Program-made: the position numbers and the translations under genes | In this document: positions 16,748-26,018 of the stretch, piece after piece | How positions within the stretch are numbered: the stretch's first letter is position 1 | How the letters are laid out: every line of letters starts with the position of its first letter | Assembly: GCF_947490405.1 (NCBI RefSeq) | Contig: NZ_CANLGU010000004.1 | Span: 310,001-374,000 of the forward strand | From: an uncultured Algibacter sp. | GTDB lineage: Bacteria > Bacteroidota > Bacteroidia > Flavobacteriales > Flavobacteriaceae | Length of the DNA: 64,000 bases | Reading direction: 5' to 3' | Notes under the pieces: generated by a model | What the model was told of the DNA's origin: nothing | Database searches by the model: none | The model's input: the letters and a program-made list of their open reading frames with translations, nothing else

Positions 16748-17587
16748 ATGATAAAACTAGGAGAGATAAACACGCTGGAAATACTAAGAGAAACCGACCA
16801 TGGTGTGTATTTAATTGATGATGAGGATAATGAGGTTTTGTTGCCTAATCGTTATGTACCGGAGTCTTTTAAGATTTGGGAAAAGCTAGAAGTGTTTGTG
16901 TATTTGGATAATGAGGAACGACCTGTTGCTACTACTGATATGCCTTATATTAAACGAGGCGAATTTGCATTATTGCGTTGTAACCAAGTAACGGATTATG
17001 GGGCATTTTTAGATTGGGGTTTAGTAAAGGAATTGTTTTGTCCGTTTAAAGAGCAGGCGTTTAAAATGAAACCAGGTGGTTGGTATTTGGTACATTGCTA
17101 TTTGGATGAAAAAACCGATAGATTAGTGGCTTCGAGTAAAACTAATAGGTTTTTAGATAACAAGGAGCTTACCGTTGAAGCGTTTGAAGAGGTTGATTTG
17201 ATAGTTTCGCATCCTTCTGATATTGGAATGAATGTTATTGTAAATAAAAAGCATACAGGACTTATTTATAAAGATAATATTTTTAGTGATTTAAGTGTGG
17301 GTGATACCTTGAGAGGCATTGTTAAAAAGATTCGCCCTGGTAATAAATTAGATATAGCTCTTGGGCAGATTGGATATAGAAATATAGAACCTAATGCGGA
17401 TCGTATTATGCAGGAGTTAGATGATAATAGCGGTTTTTTAAATCTTACCGACAAATCTAGTCCAGATTTGATTAAAGAGCAGTTACAAATGAGTAAAAAG
17501 AATTTTAAACGGGCAGTTGGTACGCTTTACAAAAAGCGACTAATTGAAATAAAACCCGATGGTATTTATTTAGTTGAGGCTAAATAA
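16748..17587 (+). CDS. cvfB: CvfB/YitL-type S1 RNA-binding protein
   Basis: The protein is 279 aa, the usual family length. It contains several S1-like OB folds: an N-terminal one (LGEINTLEILRETDHGVYLIDDEDNEVLLP), a second at FALLRCNQVTDYGAFLDWGLVKELFCPF, a third at GLIYKDNIFSDLSVGDTLRGIVKKIRPGNKLDIAL, then a C-terminal winged-helix segment (AVGTLYKKRLIEIKPDGIYL). Homologues bind RNA and influence virulence-factor expression in Staphylococcus. The ATG at 16748 is chosen because it starts the first OB fold and follows the promoter; an upstream in-frame GTG would lie inside the structured element. The 3' end overlaps the next minus-strand gene by 18 bp. Confidence 0.88.
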   Translation: MIKLGEINTLEILRETDHGVYLIDDEDNEVLLPNRYVPESFKIWEKLEVFVYLDNEERPVATTDMPYIKRGEFALLRCNQVTDYGAFLDWGLVKELFCPFKEQAFKMKPGGWYLVHCYLDEKTDRLVASSKTNRFLDNKELTVEAFEEVDLIVSHPSDIGMNVIVNKKHTGLIYKDNIFSDLSVGDTLRGIVKKIRPGNKLDIALGQIGYRNIEPNADRIMQELDDNSGFLNLTDKSSPDLIKEQLQMSKKNFKRAVGTLYKKRLIEIKPDGIYLVEAK

Positions 17588-17998
17588 ACCACTATTTTTC
17601 ACCTTGTTGTACACGTTGTTTATAGCGTCGTAGATATTATCATAATCAACTTTTTCTGAAACACAGAAATCGTTTTCTATTTCTGCATTCATTTTACTTG
17701 CAAGGTCATGACCAACAACACCATAAGCATACAAGTTTTTTGCTTTTTCTTTATAAGAAGGTGTGTTTATTAAATCTACAGAATAAGAATTAACTCGGTT
17801 AGCTACAACACCATAGGGCTGACTTTTTCCAAAATAAGATTCTAATTCGTTAATAATAATTGGGGCATTTTCAAGATCAAAATGAACACCTTCGTTAAGC
17901 TCAACAACCGCGATGTGATTGAAGAAGAAGATATTACCTAAACGGTTCTGTACGAACTCTAAAATTTGATTTGAAAAATCAGATTCTATAATTTTCAT
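17570..17998 (-). CDS. Hypothetical STAS/SpoIIAA-like protein
   Basis: This 142-aa soluble protein has an alternating strand/helix pattern. The central part (HIAVVELNEGVHFDLENAPIIINELESYFGKSQPYGVVANRVNSYSVDL) resembles small single-domain proteins common in Flavobacteriaceae and loosely similar to SpoIIAA/STAS folds. No catalytic motif is seen. It converges on cvfB with an 18-bp overlap. Assignment to the fold is inference. Confidence 0.5.
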   Translation of the reverse strand: MKIIESDFSNQILEFVQNRLGNIFFFNHIAVVELNEGVHFDLENAPIIINELESYFGKSQPYGVVANRVNSYSVDLINTPSYKEKAKNLYAYGVVGHDLASKMNAEIENDFCVSEKVDYDNIYDAINNVYNKVKNSGLFSLN

Positions 17999-18417
17999 TT
18001 TGTTGCAAATCTTTACCTCGGTTGCTTTAGGGGGATAAAAATTAGTACGCTTTGGTTATCAGAAATTATGACACACCAATAAATAATTGGTCACATTTTT
18101 TTGTGATAATTTAAAATTAGCGTTTGCAAATATACTATGCTTGCATAGAATATTTTAGTTAAAATTTTGTAAATCAGATTATTATGAAGTTGTTTAGTAG
18201 AAACACAAAAGATTAACAAAAATTTTAATTTTACTAAAAAGTATTGAAAAATAATCATTGATGAGAGTGTTTTATTGAAGAATAGAAAGTATGCTTAGTT
18301 GTTAAATTGAATTATTATTGATTTTTAAGGTTAAGGTTGTCATAATTTCAAGATTAATTTCATGTATTGATTTTAAAGTTTTAATAGATAGCATTTCAAA
18401 TTTAGTATTTTTGCCGC
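17999..18417. other. AT-rich intergenic region containing the mnmE promoter
   Basis: No gene is seen in these 419 bp. At the right end TATTTTTG (18406-18413) forms a -7 box, followed by CCGC and the mnmE ATG. This is the same arrangement as at cvfB. The rest is low-complexity AT-rich sequence. Confidence 0.5.
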
Positions 18418-19836
18418 ATGATAAATCAAGACACTATTGTAGCTTTAGCAACGCCTTCAGGAGCTGGTGCTATTGCTGTAATTAGACTTTCAGGAAACGA
18501 TGCCATTAAGATTGCTGATTCTTGCTTTCAATCGGTTATTTTAAAGAAATCACTTTTAGAGCAAAAAACACATACAATACATTTAGGACACATTATTGAT
18601 GCTGAAAAAACAATAGATGAGGTTTTAGTGTCTGTTTTTAAAAACCCAAATTCTTATACAGGAGAAGATGTTGTAGAGGTGTCTTGCCATGGTTCCAATT
18701 ATATTCAACAAGAAATTATTCAGCTTTTTCTCAGAAACGGTTGTAGAATGGCTACTGCAGGGGAGTTTACTCTAAGAGCTTTTTTAAATGGTAAGTTAGA
18801 TTTATCTCAAGCAGAAGCCGTTGCAGATTTAATTTCTAGTGATAATGAGGCTTCTCATCAAATAGCTATGCAACAAATGCGTGGTGGATTTTCTTCTGAA
18901 ATTGCCAAACTTAGAGAAGAACTTTTAAATTTTGCATCTCTAATTGAGTTGGAATTGGACTTTGCGGAGGAAGATGTAGAATTTGCTGATAGAAGTCAAT
19001 TTAAAGATTTAGTGGAACGTATCAAATTTGTTTTAAAACGATTAATTGACTCGTTTGCAGTAGGTAATGTTATAAAGAATGGTATTCCTGTAGCCATTGT
19101 TGGTGAGCCTAATGTGGGGAAATCTACGCTTTTAAATGCGTTACTAAATGAAGAGCGCGCCATAGTTTCTGATATTGCAGGAACAACTCGAGATACCATT
19201 GAAGATGAAATAAGTATAGGTGGTATTGGTTTTAGATTTATTGATACTGCAGGTATAAGAGACACGAAAGATGTTGTTGAAAGTATAGGTATTAAAAAGA
19301 CCTTTGAAAAAATAGATCAGGCTCAAGTTGTTATTTATCTATTTGATGCTGCAGACTATAAATCTAATAGCTCAAAATTTAAAGTTGAAATAGAAAAAAT
19401 TAAAAATAAATACCCACAAAAACCACTTTTAATTATAGCCAATAAAATTGATACACTTTCTGAAGAAGAAGTAACTATTATAAACCAAGCGCTTAATATT
19501 ATTTCTAATGAAAACGAAAAATCTCACGGGCAGTTGTTATCAGCAAAGAAAAACATTGGGGTAGAGGAGCTAAAAAATAATCTTTTAAGCTTTGTAAATA
19601 CTGGTGCGCTAAGAAATAATGATACGATAGTAACTAATTCTCGACATTATGATTCGTTATTGAAGGCTCTTGAAGACATTGATAAAGTAAAACAAGGTTT
19701 AGATACAGGTTTATCAGGAGATTTATTGGCTATAGATATTCGTCAGGCTTTATATCATTTTGGCGAAATTACGGGAGAGATTACTAATGATGATTTATTG
19801 GGTAATATATTTGCTAATTTCTGTATCGGGAAGTAA
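18418..19836 (+). CDS. mnmE: tRNA uridine-5-carboxymethylaminomethyl modification GTPase MnmE
   Basis: With MnmG this GTPase modifies the wobble uridine of several tRNAs. It is 472 aa. The N-terminal folate-binding domain begins DTIVALATPSGAGAIAVIRLSG. The inserted G domain has G1 GEPNVGKST (229-237), the DTAG-type G3 (FIDTAGIRDT) and NKID (G4). The C-terminal helical domain ends with the conserved FCIGK (Cys 469). The integrative element is inserted exactly at this terminal motif, so the last codons may be element-supplied. The protein appears intact. Confidence 0.96.
   Translation: MINQDTIVALATPSGAGAIAVIRLSGNDAIKIADSCFQSVILKKSLLEQKTHTIHLGHIIDAEKTIDEVLVSVFKNPNSYTGEDVVEVSCHGSNYIQQEIIQLFLRNGCRMATAGEFTLRAFLNGKLDLSQAEAVADLISSDNEASHQIAMQQMRGGFSSEIAKLREELLNFASLIELELDFAEEDVEFADRSQFKDLVERIKFVLKRLIDSFAVGNVIKNGIPVAIVGEPNVGKSTLLNALLNEERAIVSDIAGTTRDTIEDEISIGGIGFRFIDTAGIRDTKDVVESIGIKKTFEKIDQAQVVIYLFDAADYKSNSSKFKVEIEKIKNKYPQKPLLIIANKIDTLSEEEVTIINQALNIISNENEKSHGQLLSAKKNIGVEELKNNLLSFVNTGALRNNDTIVTNSRHYDSLLKALEDIDKVKQGLDTGLSGDLLAIDIRQALYHFGEITGEITNDDLLGNIFANFCIGK
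19822..19835 (+). repeat. attL core at the mnmE 3' end
   Basis: TGTATCGGGAAGTA matches TGTATTGGGAAATA at the right end at 12 of 14 positions. In both places it encodes CIGK followed by the stop codon, so integration preserves the conserved MnmE C-terminus. Confidence 0.75.
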
Positions 19837-19889
19837 GTTACTTTCTTTTATTTGTTAAACCCTTGTTATTGTTGACTTTATAGGATTTT

Positions 19890-19973
19890 ATCTTCTCTTT
19901 TTTGTTGTTTATTTGCTCTTTTTTAACTAAATTTGTTGTATATCTGTTGCCTAAAACACAAAATTGTTGCCCA
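19890..19973. repeat. Left-end arm-type repeats of the element
   Basis: ATCTTCTCTTTTT (from 19890) and TTGTTGCCCA (19964-19973) recur near the right end at 48963-48975 and 48996-49005. A further TGTTGCC lies near 19945. Repeats flanking a recombination core are expected for arm-binding sites of a lambda/CTnDOT-type integrase. Confidence 0.5.
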
Positions 19974-20053
19974 TTTCTGTTAGCGAAGATATAGGCGAAA
20001 TGATGCACCATAACGCACCACGTTGCACCATTACGCTACATAAAGCACCATTT

Positions 20054-20419
20054 ATGAGCAGTAATTTATACATTCCAAAAACTTGTAAGCATTGCGCTAA
20101 TGCCTTTACAGCACGTACAACAGTTACCAAATACTGCGGTGATAGTTGTGCTAAAAGAGCTTATAAGGCACGTAAACGTAAGGAGAAAATACAAGCTACT
20201 CTTACAAAGGATATGCAACAACAAAAAGAAGTTGTTCAAGTTCACAATCCAAATGCTGTAAATAATAAAGATTTTTTAAGCGTTACAGAAGCCTCACAAC
20301 TTATTGGTGTTAGTAGATGGACCATTCAAAGAATGATACAACAAGGGCGTTTAAAAGCTGTTTCTTTTGGTAGAAAGCGTATTGTAGCAAGATGGCAAAT
20401 AGAAAACCTTTTTAATTAG
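20054..20419 (+). CDS. Small zinc-finger plus excisionase-type HTH protein
   Basis: The protein is 121 aa. Residues 8-25 hold a CxxC...CxxxC pattern (CKHCANAFTARTTVTKYCGDSC) followed by a basic stretch. The C-terminus is a MerR/excisionase-like winged helix (FLSVTEASQLIGVSRWTIQRMIQQGRLKAVSFGRKRIVARWQIENLF). The ATG at 20054 is preferred over an upstream TTG that lies in the element's end repeats. It is 6 bp ahead of the integrase and is probably its regulator or directionality factor. Confidence 0.75.
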   Translation: MSSNLYIPKTCKHCANAFTARTTVTKYCGDSCAKRAYKARKRKEKIQATLTKDMQQQKEVVQVHNPNAVNNKDFLSVTEASQLIGVSRWTIQRMIQQGRLKAVSFGRKRIVARWQIENLFN

Positions 20420-20425
20420 TAGATT

Positions 20426-21520
20426 ATGAAAGTAACATTAAGACAACGAAAAAAGAATGATAAAATAAGTCTGTATTTAGATTACTATCACAAAGGTAAG
20501 CGTAAAACCGAATACTTACGGTTATACCTTACACCTAATCCTAAAACCAAAACGGAAAGAGAGGTTAATAAGAAAACCAAGCAATTAGCCGAAACTATTT
20601 GTGCTCAAAGACAGATTGAAATTCAAAACGGTATTTATGGCTTTCAAGATATTGAAAAGCTAAAAGGTAGTTTTATTACATACATCACAGCTTTAGCAGA
20701 AAAGAAAAATACGAGTTCTGGCAATTATGGGAATTGGAATAGTATGCTAAAACATTTGAAAAAGTTTTGTCCAACTGATGTTAGTTTTCAAGATATAGAC
20801 AAATCGTTTGTTGAGCGTTTCAAAGAATATTTAGATAAAGATGCAATTGGTAGAGCAGGTAAAAAATTGTCTCAAAACTCTAAATATTCGTACTATGGTA
20901 AATTTTGCGCAGCATTAAAGCAAGCGGTAAAGGATGGTTTTTTAAAAGTCAATCCTGCTAATGGTGTAGATTATTTCAAACAAGGAGAACCTCAACGAGA
21001 ATTTTTAACTCTTGATGAATTACAAAATGCAGTTAACACAGAATGTGAGTTACCACTTTTGAAAAATGCTTTTATATTTTCAGCCCTTACTGGATTACGT
21101 TGGTCAGATATTGAAAAACTTGTATGGTCAGAAATACAGCATTCAAAAGAAATGGGCTATTACATACGCTTTAGACAAAAGAAAACTAAAGGTGCTGAAA
21201 CCTTACCAATATCTAACCAAGCAAAAGAAATATTAGGAGAAGAAGGCAAACCAGATGAAAAAGTTTTTAATGGTTTACATTATAGTGCCTGGTCTAATTT
21301 AAAATTACAGCAATGGATAATGAAAGCAGGTGTTTCAAAAGATATTACCTTTCATTGTGCGCGTCATACCTATGCGACATTGCAATTGACATTAGGAACA
21401 GATATTTATACAGTATCAAAATTATTAGGGCATAAAGAATTAAGAACAACACAGATATATGCCAAGGTAATTGATGATAAAAAGAAAGAAGCTGCTAACC
21501 GTATTCAACTGGATTTATAA
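20426..21520 (+). CDS. Tyrosine recombinase (integrase) of the element
   Basis: This 364-aa phage-integrase-family protein has an arm/core-binding N-terminal half with a SAM-like domain (about 80-190). The catalytic domain has Arg 225 (TGLRWSDIEKL), His 310 and Arg 313 (HCARHTYATL), His 336 (LLGHKELRTTQ) and nucleophile Tyr 345 (IYAKV). All catalytic residues are present. Such integrases in Bacteroidota elements act on gene 3' ends, which fits the mnmE site. The next gene starts on its last base. Confidence 0.95.
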   Translation: MKVTLRQRKKNDKISLYLDYYHKGKRKTEYLRLYLTPNPKTKTEREVNKKTKQLAETICAQRQIEIQNGIYGFQDIEKLKGSFITYITALAEKKNTSSGNYGNWNSMLKHLKKFCPTDVSFQDIDKSFVERFKEYLDKDAIGRAGKKLSQNSKYSYYGKFCAALKQAVKDGFLKVNPANGVDYFKQGEPQREFLTLDELQNAVNTECELPLLKNAFIFSALTGLRWSDIEKLVWSEIQHSKEMGYYIRFRQKKTKGAETLPISNQAKEILGEEGKPDEKVFNGLHYSAWSNLKLQQWIMKAGVSKDITFHCARHTYATLQLTLGTDIYTVSKLLGHKELRTTQIYAKVIDDKKKEAANRIQLDL

Positions 21521-22470
21521 TGAAAGGAAGCATATTTTCAAGTTTGGTTTCAATTACCAATGGCTTACATAGAGATAATAGACAAGAAAAGGATTTTAAA
21601 TACTTGCTGTCTGGTTTTAAATTGAATCCAAAAGCCGCTAACGCTGTTTTTAAAGTAAACTTTAAAAAGCCTTTAAATGCGAAGAAAGAATACTACCAAA
21701 AGCTAATTTTTAATGAAACAGAAAGTATAGTAGCATCATTTGTAAAGGAATTTCCTGAAAATGCAACTACACCAGAAAATAAATACAGCTTTACCCTTCT
21801 GCTTAATAAATTTGATAAGTACCTAAATGATATTGCAACTTACATCAATAAAAGAGAAATAACAGCAGATTTAAATAATGATGACAATTATATCATAAAC
21901 TACTTAAAAGTATCAGCAATACGCATATATGCCGAACTTCAAGAGCAATACGGACAGTATTCAGAAATATCTCGATTCACAATTCAAGAAATAGCCGAAA
22001 AATATTTTTATGATATTGATTTTGATACATCTAAAATTGAAAAAGTAGATATTTCTAAAAAGGTTGCAGTTAATAAAACATCAAAGTCTAAAGCAAAACC
22101 CAAGACCTCTTTTGGTTATAAAAACAAAGACACCTCAACCTTATTAACCGTACTCAAACAAATAAATCTAAAAATAGATTTGTTAGATAACCGTACAACT
22201 GTAGAACAGTTGCACCAACTTTTATTAGCAAAAGATTTTACAAATACAGAATCGCAAATTTATCTGCAATGTGAAACAACGCAGTTTAGTTATATTGTAG
22301 ATGTTTTAAAGCCATTCTTTACAGGGTTCAATGCTACTTCAATAGAGCGTTCAGGTAAATTTATAACTAAAACAGGAACGCAATTAAAAGCAAATAATCT
22401 TCATAAAAACAAAGTTCATAACCCAAAAGGAAAGGAAGATATAGACAAGATTATCCAACAACTGCAATAA
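21520..22470 (+). CDS. Mobile-element protein of unknown function
   Basis: This 316-aa protein is mostly helical and basic, with a Lys/Ser/Thr-rich linker near 190-210 (NKTSKSKAKPKTSFGYKNKD). The C-terminal part (TTQFSYIVDVLKPFFTGFNATSIERSGKFITKTGTQLKANNLHKNKV) looks like the end domain of hypothetical proteins that accompany integrases in Bacteroidota elements. I do not recognise a function. It is translationally coupled to the integrase (start on the last base of its stop codon), so a role in integration or excision is plausible. Confidence 0.7.
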   Translation: MKGSIFSSLVSITNGLHRDNRQEKDFKYLLSGFKLNPKAANAVFKVNFKKPLNAKKEYYQKLIFNETESIVASFVKEFPENATTPENKYSFTLLLNKFDKYLNDIATYINKREITADLNNDDNYIINYLKVSAIRIYAELQEQYGQYSEISRFTIQEIAEKYFYDIDFDTSKIEKVDISKKVAVNKTSKSKAKPKTSFGYKNKDTSTLLTVLKQINLKIDLLDNRTTVEQLHQLLLAKDFTNTESQIYLQCETTQFSYIVDVLKPFFTGFNATSIERSGKFITKTGTQLKANNLHKNKVHNPKGKEDIDKIIQQLQ

Positions 22471-22627
22471 AAAACAGTAAGAATAGTAAGAAACCTTACT
22501 GTTGTCTTACCCTCAATTTACACTCTTACTAAAATCAACAAACCAATTTTAAACCTTTGTCCTGTTCTTGATAACCAAGAATGACATTTGGCCAGATGTC
22601 CATTTCTATTTTAAAAATTAATTAGTT
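22471..22627. promoter_or_regulatory. Hairpin and 18-bp palindrome ahead of the replication module
   Basis: CAGTAAG (22475-22481) pairs with CTTACTG (22495-22501) after the preceding gene. GACATTTGGCCAGATGTC (22583-22600) is an 18-bp dyad with a single mismatched pair, 27 bp before the ATG at 22628. It is a good candidate operator for one of the element's HTH proteins. Confidence 0.5.
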
Positions 22628-22927
22628 ATGGACGAAATATTAGAACGTCTTAAAATTATCGAAGCACACGTTTTAGACAGAAACATTATTGTAAAAAACG
22701 TATTAAGTTTTAACGAAGCGTGTAAGTTTTTGGAATTATCACAATCCCATTTATACAAACTTACAAGCACAGGAACCATTCCACATTATAAACCGAATGG
22801 TAAGAAAATTTATTTTAACAGAGTTGAATTAGAACAATGGTTATTAAGTAACCGTGTGGATTCACAAGATGAAATCGAACAGCAAGCTGCCGATTACCTA
22901 ATTAAGAAAGGAGCGGTAAAGTTATGA
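22628..22927 (+). CDS. Excisionase-type HTH protein 1
   Basis: This 99-aa protein has a short N-terminal coiled segment (MDEILERLKIIEAHVL) followed by a MerR-like winged helix: LSFNEACKFLELSQSHLYKLTSTGTIPHYKPNGKKIYFNRVELEQWLLS. This is the architecture of the small excisionase/DNA-binding proteins found in pairs in Bacteroidota integrative elements. It overlaps the next HTH gene by 4 bp (ATGA). It probably controls excision or the downstream replication genes. Confidence 0.8.
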   Translation: MDEILERLKIIEAHVLDRNIIVKNVLSFNEACKFLELSQSHLYKLTSTGTIPHYKPNGKKIYFNRVELEQWLLSNRVDSQDEIEQQAADYLIKKGAVKL

Positions 22928-23220
22928 CGGAGATAATCGATTTAATCTTGGCGCTTTCGCAAGATGTTAAGGACTTAAAAGGGCGTATCGAGTTGTTGCG
23001 ACAATCGAGAGCAGAAGTATTGAAAGATACGTGGATAGACAATCAAGATGTATTGCAGACCTTACATATAAGTAAGCGAACGCTACAAACTTTAAGAACC
23101 AATGGTACTTTACCTTACAGTAAAGTAAAAGGTAAGTTTTATTATAGAGTTGCTGACATAGAGCAATTGCTTCAAGACAACTACTACAACCATAATTTCA
23201 AGCAAGATGGTAATAAGTAG
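22924..23220 (+). CDS. Excisionase-type HTH protein 2
   Basis: The 98-aa protein has an N-terminal helix (LALSQDVKDLKGRIELL) and a helix-turn-helix of the excisionase type (IDNQDVLQTLHISKRTLQTLRTNGTLPYSKVKGKFYYRVADIEQLL). It is coupled by 4 bp to the preceding HTH gene and overlaps the next gene by 14 bp. Tandem small HTH genes ahead of BT4734/DUF3987 genes are a common layout in Bacteroidota conjugative or integrative elements. Confidence 0.8.
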   Translation: MTEIIDLILALSQDVKDLKGRIELLRQSRAEVLKDTWIDNQDVLQTLHISKRTLQTLRTNGTLPYSKVKGKFYYRVADIEQLLQDNYYNHNFKQDGNK

Positions 23221-24115
23221 AGAAGCAATTTTAGACAAAACACATTATGGTTTAAAAATCTATGCCTATGTGTTGAGACAGTATTATCCTAATCAAACAG
23301 TCCTTTCTTTAAAAGGAAGGGACTGCGGGATAACCCGAAACCCTTTTAATGGTGGTAAAGAAACTTTACGGATTCATATTGATGGTGTAATAGCAACGCA
23401 TCGAGATACAGAACTAAAAACGTTTAACGGTGATGTATTCGATTTTGCGCAATACCATTTCAGAATAACTGATGAAGAACATTTGTTACTCAAGATTAAC
23501 CAAAAGTTGCATCTAAATTTAGAAGCAAAGGAAACAAGCGAATTAGATTGGTTGAATGGTCCAGACGATACCTGGTTTGCTTACTGTAGCTTTTTCAAAG
23601 CCCCAGTTCGCAATGTGTTTCCTGCGGAAACTATGCGATTACATCAAGTATTTGCATTAATCACAAGTGATAAATACAAAAAGATTACAGAAGATTTAAG
23701 GGCAATAACCGATGTAAAAGAAGCACGTAAATTCAAAGCTAATCGCTTTGACTACGTAACCTTTTCAGGAACTTTTGAAAAACGTAACGATAGTAATTTA
23801 TTACAACATTCTAATCTATTAACTATTGATTTTGACCATTTAGATAATCTGCAAGAGTTAAAAACACAATTGCTAAACGATGAATATTTTGAAACCGAAA
23901 TGCTTTTCATTTCACCATCTGGAGATGGCTTAAAATGGATTATCAGGATTGATGTTTCAGAAGTGACGCATTCAAAGTATTTCACAGCAGTAGCAAATTA
24001 CATTAAACACAATTATAACATTGAGGTTGACCAGTCAGGTAAAGACGTTTCCAGAGCGTGTTTTTTACCATACGACCCAACCGCTTTTTTACATAAAAGA
24101 CACCAAGCATTATGA
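23207..24115 (+). CDS. BT4734/BF3469-type (VirE N-terminal-like) protein
   Basis: This 302-aa protein has an N-terminal part with CGITRNPFNGGKETLRIHIDG and a C-terminal part with the BT4734-family signature: LTIDFDHLDNLQELKTQL, MLFISPSGDGLKWIIRIDV and VDQSGKDVSRACFLPYDP. The latter resembles archaeo-eukaryotic primase-like or VirE N-terminal domains found beside DUF3987 helicases in mobile elements. It probably takes part in priming element replication. It overlaps the DUF3987 gene by 4 bp. Confidence 0.8.
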   Translation: MVISREAILDKTHYGLKIYAYVLRQYYPNQTVLSLKGRDCGITRNPFNGGKETLRIHIDGVIATHRDTELKTFNGDVFDFAQYHFRITDEEHLLLKINQKLHLNLEAKETSELDWLNGPDDTWFAYCSFFKAPVRNVFPAETMRLHQVFALITSDKYKKITEDLRAITDVKEARKFKANRFDYVTFSGTFEKRNDSNLLQHSNLLTIDFDHLDNLQELKTQLLNDEYFETEMLFISPSGDGLKWIIRIDVSEVTHSKYFTAVANYIKHNYNIEVDQSGKDVSRACFLPYDPTAFLHKRHQAL

Positions 24116-25863
24116 ATAAAATATTTAACCCAAAGGATTGGTTAAACGTTCCAAAAGAGCAGAAAGAACCAATATGCAACAACGCAACAACAGATGTTGT
24201 TGCTGTTGCTGATAACGACATTGAAGCCTATATTTCTGCAATTGAACAATCTGGTATAGACATAACAGATAATTATGCCACTTGGAGAGATTTAGGCTTT
24301 GCATTAGCCGAAGAATATGGAGAAACAGGAAGAGACTATTTCCATAGAGTTAGCAAAAACTATGTAGGCTATGATTCAAAAGAATGTGAAGAACAATTCA
24401 ATAAATGTCTAAATGCCAAAGGGCACGGTATTACAATTGCAACCTTTTATCATTATGCACATCAGGCAGGTATAAAACCAATAAAGCAACAAAGCAACAA
24501 CGAGGCTGCAACAAATGTTGCAACCTTTGTTGATGCGCCAAAACAATCTATGCCAACAATACCAGAAAAGGTATTTGACACATTACCGCAGTTTTTACAA
24601 CAAGTTGTAAATCCTGCAAGTAGTCAGGAAGAAAAGGACATTTTATTATTAGGCGCATTAACAGCATTTAGTGCTTGTTTCCCAAAATTATTTGGTATTT
24701 ACGACCAAAGAAAAGTATTCAGTAATTTATACTTATTTGTAACCGCACCAGCTTCGGCAGGTAAAGGCAGACTTAACCAAATTAAAAATTTGGTAGACCC
24801 TGTGCATAAACTAAAACGAGAACAAGCAAAAATATTAAAGCAACAGTTTCAGTCAGAAACAGCGACTTATAATATGAACAAGGGTAAAGATGAAAACTTG
24901 GAAAAACCGAGTAAACCGCCAGAACGAATGTTGTTTATTCCTGCCAATAATAGTGTAACAGGTGTATATCAATTAATTTCAGATAATGAAGGTAAAGGTT
25001 TGATTTTTGAAACTGAAGGAGATACGTTAGCCCAAGCCTTTAAAAGTGATTATGGCAATTATTCCGATGGTTTTCGTAAAGCATTTCATCACGAAACTAT
25101 AAGTTATTATCGCAGAACCGATAGAGAATATGTAGATATAGAAAAACCCTGTTTATCAACTGTATTATCTGGCACACCAAAACAAGTAGCGACATTAATA
25201 CCAAATGCTGAAAATGGCTTATTTAGTCGTTTTATGTTTTATTATATGAATATCAAGCCGACTTGGAAAAATGTATTTAAAAACAACAATAATGTAGGTT
25301 TAGATGATTATTACAACCAATTAGGTAGTGAGTTTTTAGGACTGTATAAAACGCTTAAAAATAATCCAGAGATTGAAATTAGGTTAACCACAGCTCAACA
25401 AGAGCAATTCAATACGTTTTTTGAGTCTTTACAGACCAAATACATCAACCTACAACCAGAAGAATATATTGCTACCATTAGGCGGTTAGGCTTAATTGCA
25501 TTTAGGATAATGATGCTTTTTACGGTATTTCGTATTATGGAAGATGGTGATGTTAATGCAACTAAAGAATGTGAGGATATTGATTTTGAAAATGCACTAA
25601 CCATAATTTCAATTTTAGTGAAACACAGCAGTAAAGTGTTTAACGACTTACCTATTGAGCAAAAAGCAACAAAACGTTTAAATAGAAAAGAACGCTTTTT
25701 GGAAAGTTTACCTAAACAATTTACCAGACAAGATTATTTAGATTTTGCCACTAAACAGAACATACCACATAAAACAGCTGAAGGCTATATTACCAAATTT
25801 GTAGAAGCAGGATTAATAGATAGAGAAGCACATAATACCTATTCAAATCCTGTAAAAACATAG
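24112..25863 (+). CDS. PriCT-2 + DUF3987 primase/helicase-like protein
   Basis: The 583-aa protein's residues 36-120 match a primase C-terminal 2 domain (ITDNYATWRDLGFALAEEYGETGRDYFHRVSKNY ... KGHGITIATFYHYAHQAGI). Residues 150-500 are DUF3987, an ATPase/helicase-like domain with TAPASAGKGRL as the probable P-loop, FETEGDTLAQ as an acidic Walker B-like segment and STVLSGTPKQ. The C-terminus looks like a winged helix (LPKQFTRQDYLDFATKQNIPHKTAEGYITKFVEAGLI). Together with the coupled BT4734 gene it forms the element's likely replication module. Confidence 0.82.
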   Translation: MNKIFNPKDWLNVPKEQKEPICNNATTDVVAVADNDIEAYISAIEQSGIDITDNYATWRDLGFALAEEYGETGRDYFHRVSKNYVGYDSKECEEQFNKCLNAKGHGITIATFYHYAHQAGIKPIKQQSNNEAATNVATFVDAPKQSMPTIPEKVFDTLPQFLQQVVNPASSQEEKDILLLGALTAFSACFPKLFGIYDQRKVFSNLYLFVTAPASAGKGRLNQIKNLVDPVHKLKREQAKILKQQFQSETATYNMNKGKDENLEKPSKPPERMLFIPANNSVTGVYQLISDNEGKGLIFETEGDTLAQAFKSDYGNYSDGFRKAFHHETISYYRRTDREYVDIEKPCLSTVLSGTPKQVATLIPNAENGLFSRFMFYYMNIKPTWKNVFKNNNNVGLDDYYNQLGSEFLGLYKTLKNNPEIEIRLTTAQQEQFNTFFESLQTKYINLQPEEYIATIRRLGLIAFRIMMLFTVFRIMEDGDVNATKECEDIDFENALTIISILVKHSSKVFNDLPIEQKATKRLNRKERFLESLPKQFTRQDYLDFATKQNIPHKTAEGYITKFVEAGLIDREAHNTYSNPVKT

Positions 25864-25883
25864 TTCAGGATTTTGAGGATTTC

Positions 25884-25924
25884 GAGGATATTAATTATTA
25901 TGTCCTTAAATCCTTAATATCCTC
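25884..25924. repeat. Perfect 11-bp inverted repeat between the replication module and the Argonaute cluster
   Basis: GAGGATATTAA (25884-25894) and TTAATATCCTC (25914-25924) are perfectly complementary with a 19-nt spacer that itself contains TCCTTAAATCC. No T run follows, so it is more likely a regulatory hairpin or protein site than a simple terminator. Confidence 0.55.
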
Positions 25925-25983
25925 ATTATCTTGTTAATAACTGTTAATATCTTTTTCTTATTTCTTTCTTTCCTTTTCTTAAA

Positions 25984-26007
25984 TTAGACAAATTTTGACA
26001 AGTCTAA
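25984..26007 (+). promoter_or_regulatory. Candidate operator of the XRE regulator
   Basis: TTAGAC (25984-25989) and GTCTAA (26002-26007) form an inverted repeat with a 12-nt gap containing two direct GACAA steps. It sits 11 bp before the XRE gene start, the usual place for autorepression. Confidence 0.45.
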
Positions 26008-26018
26008 ATAATTCTATT

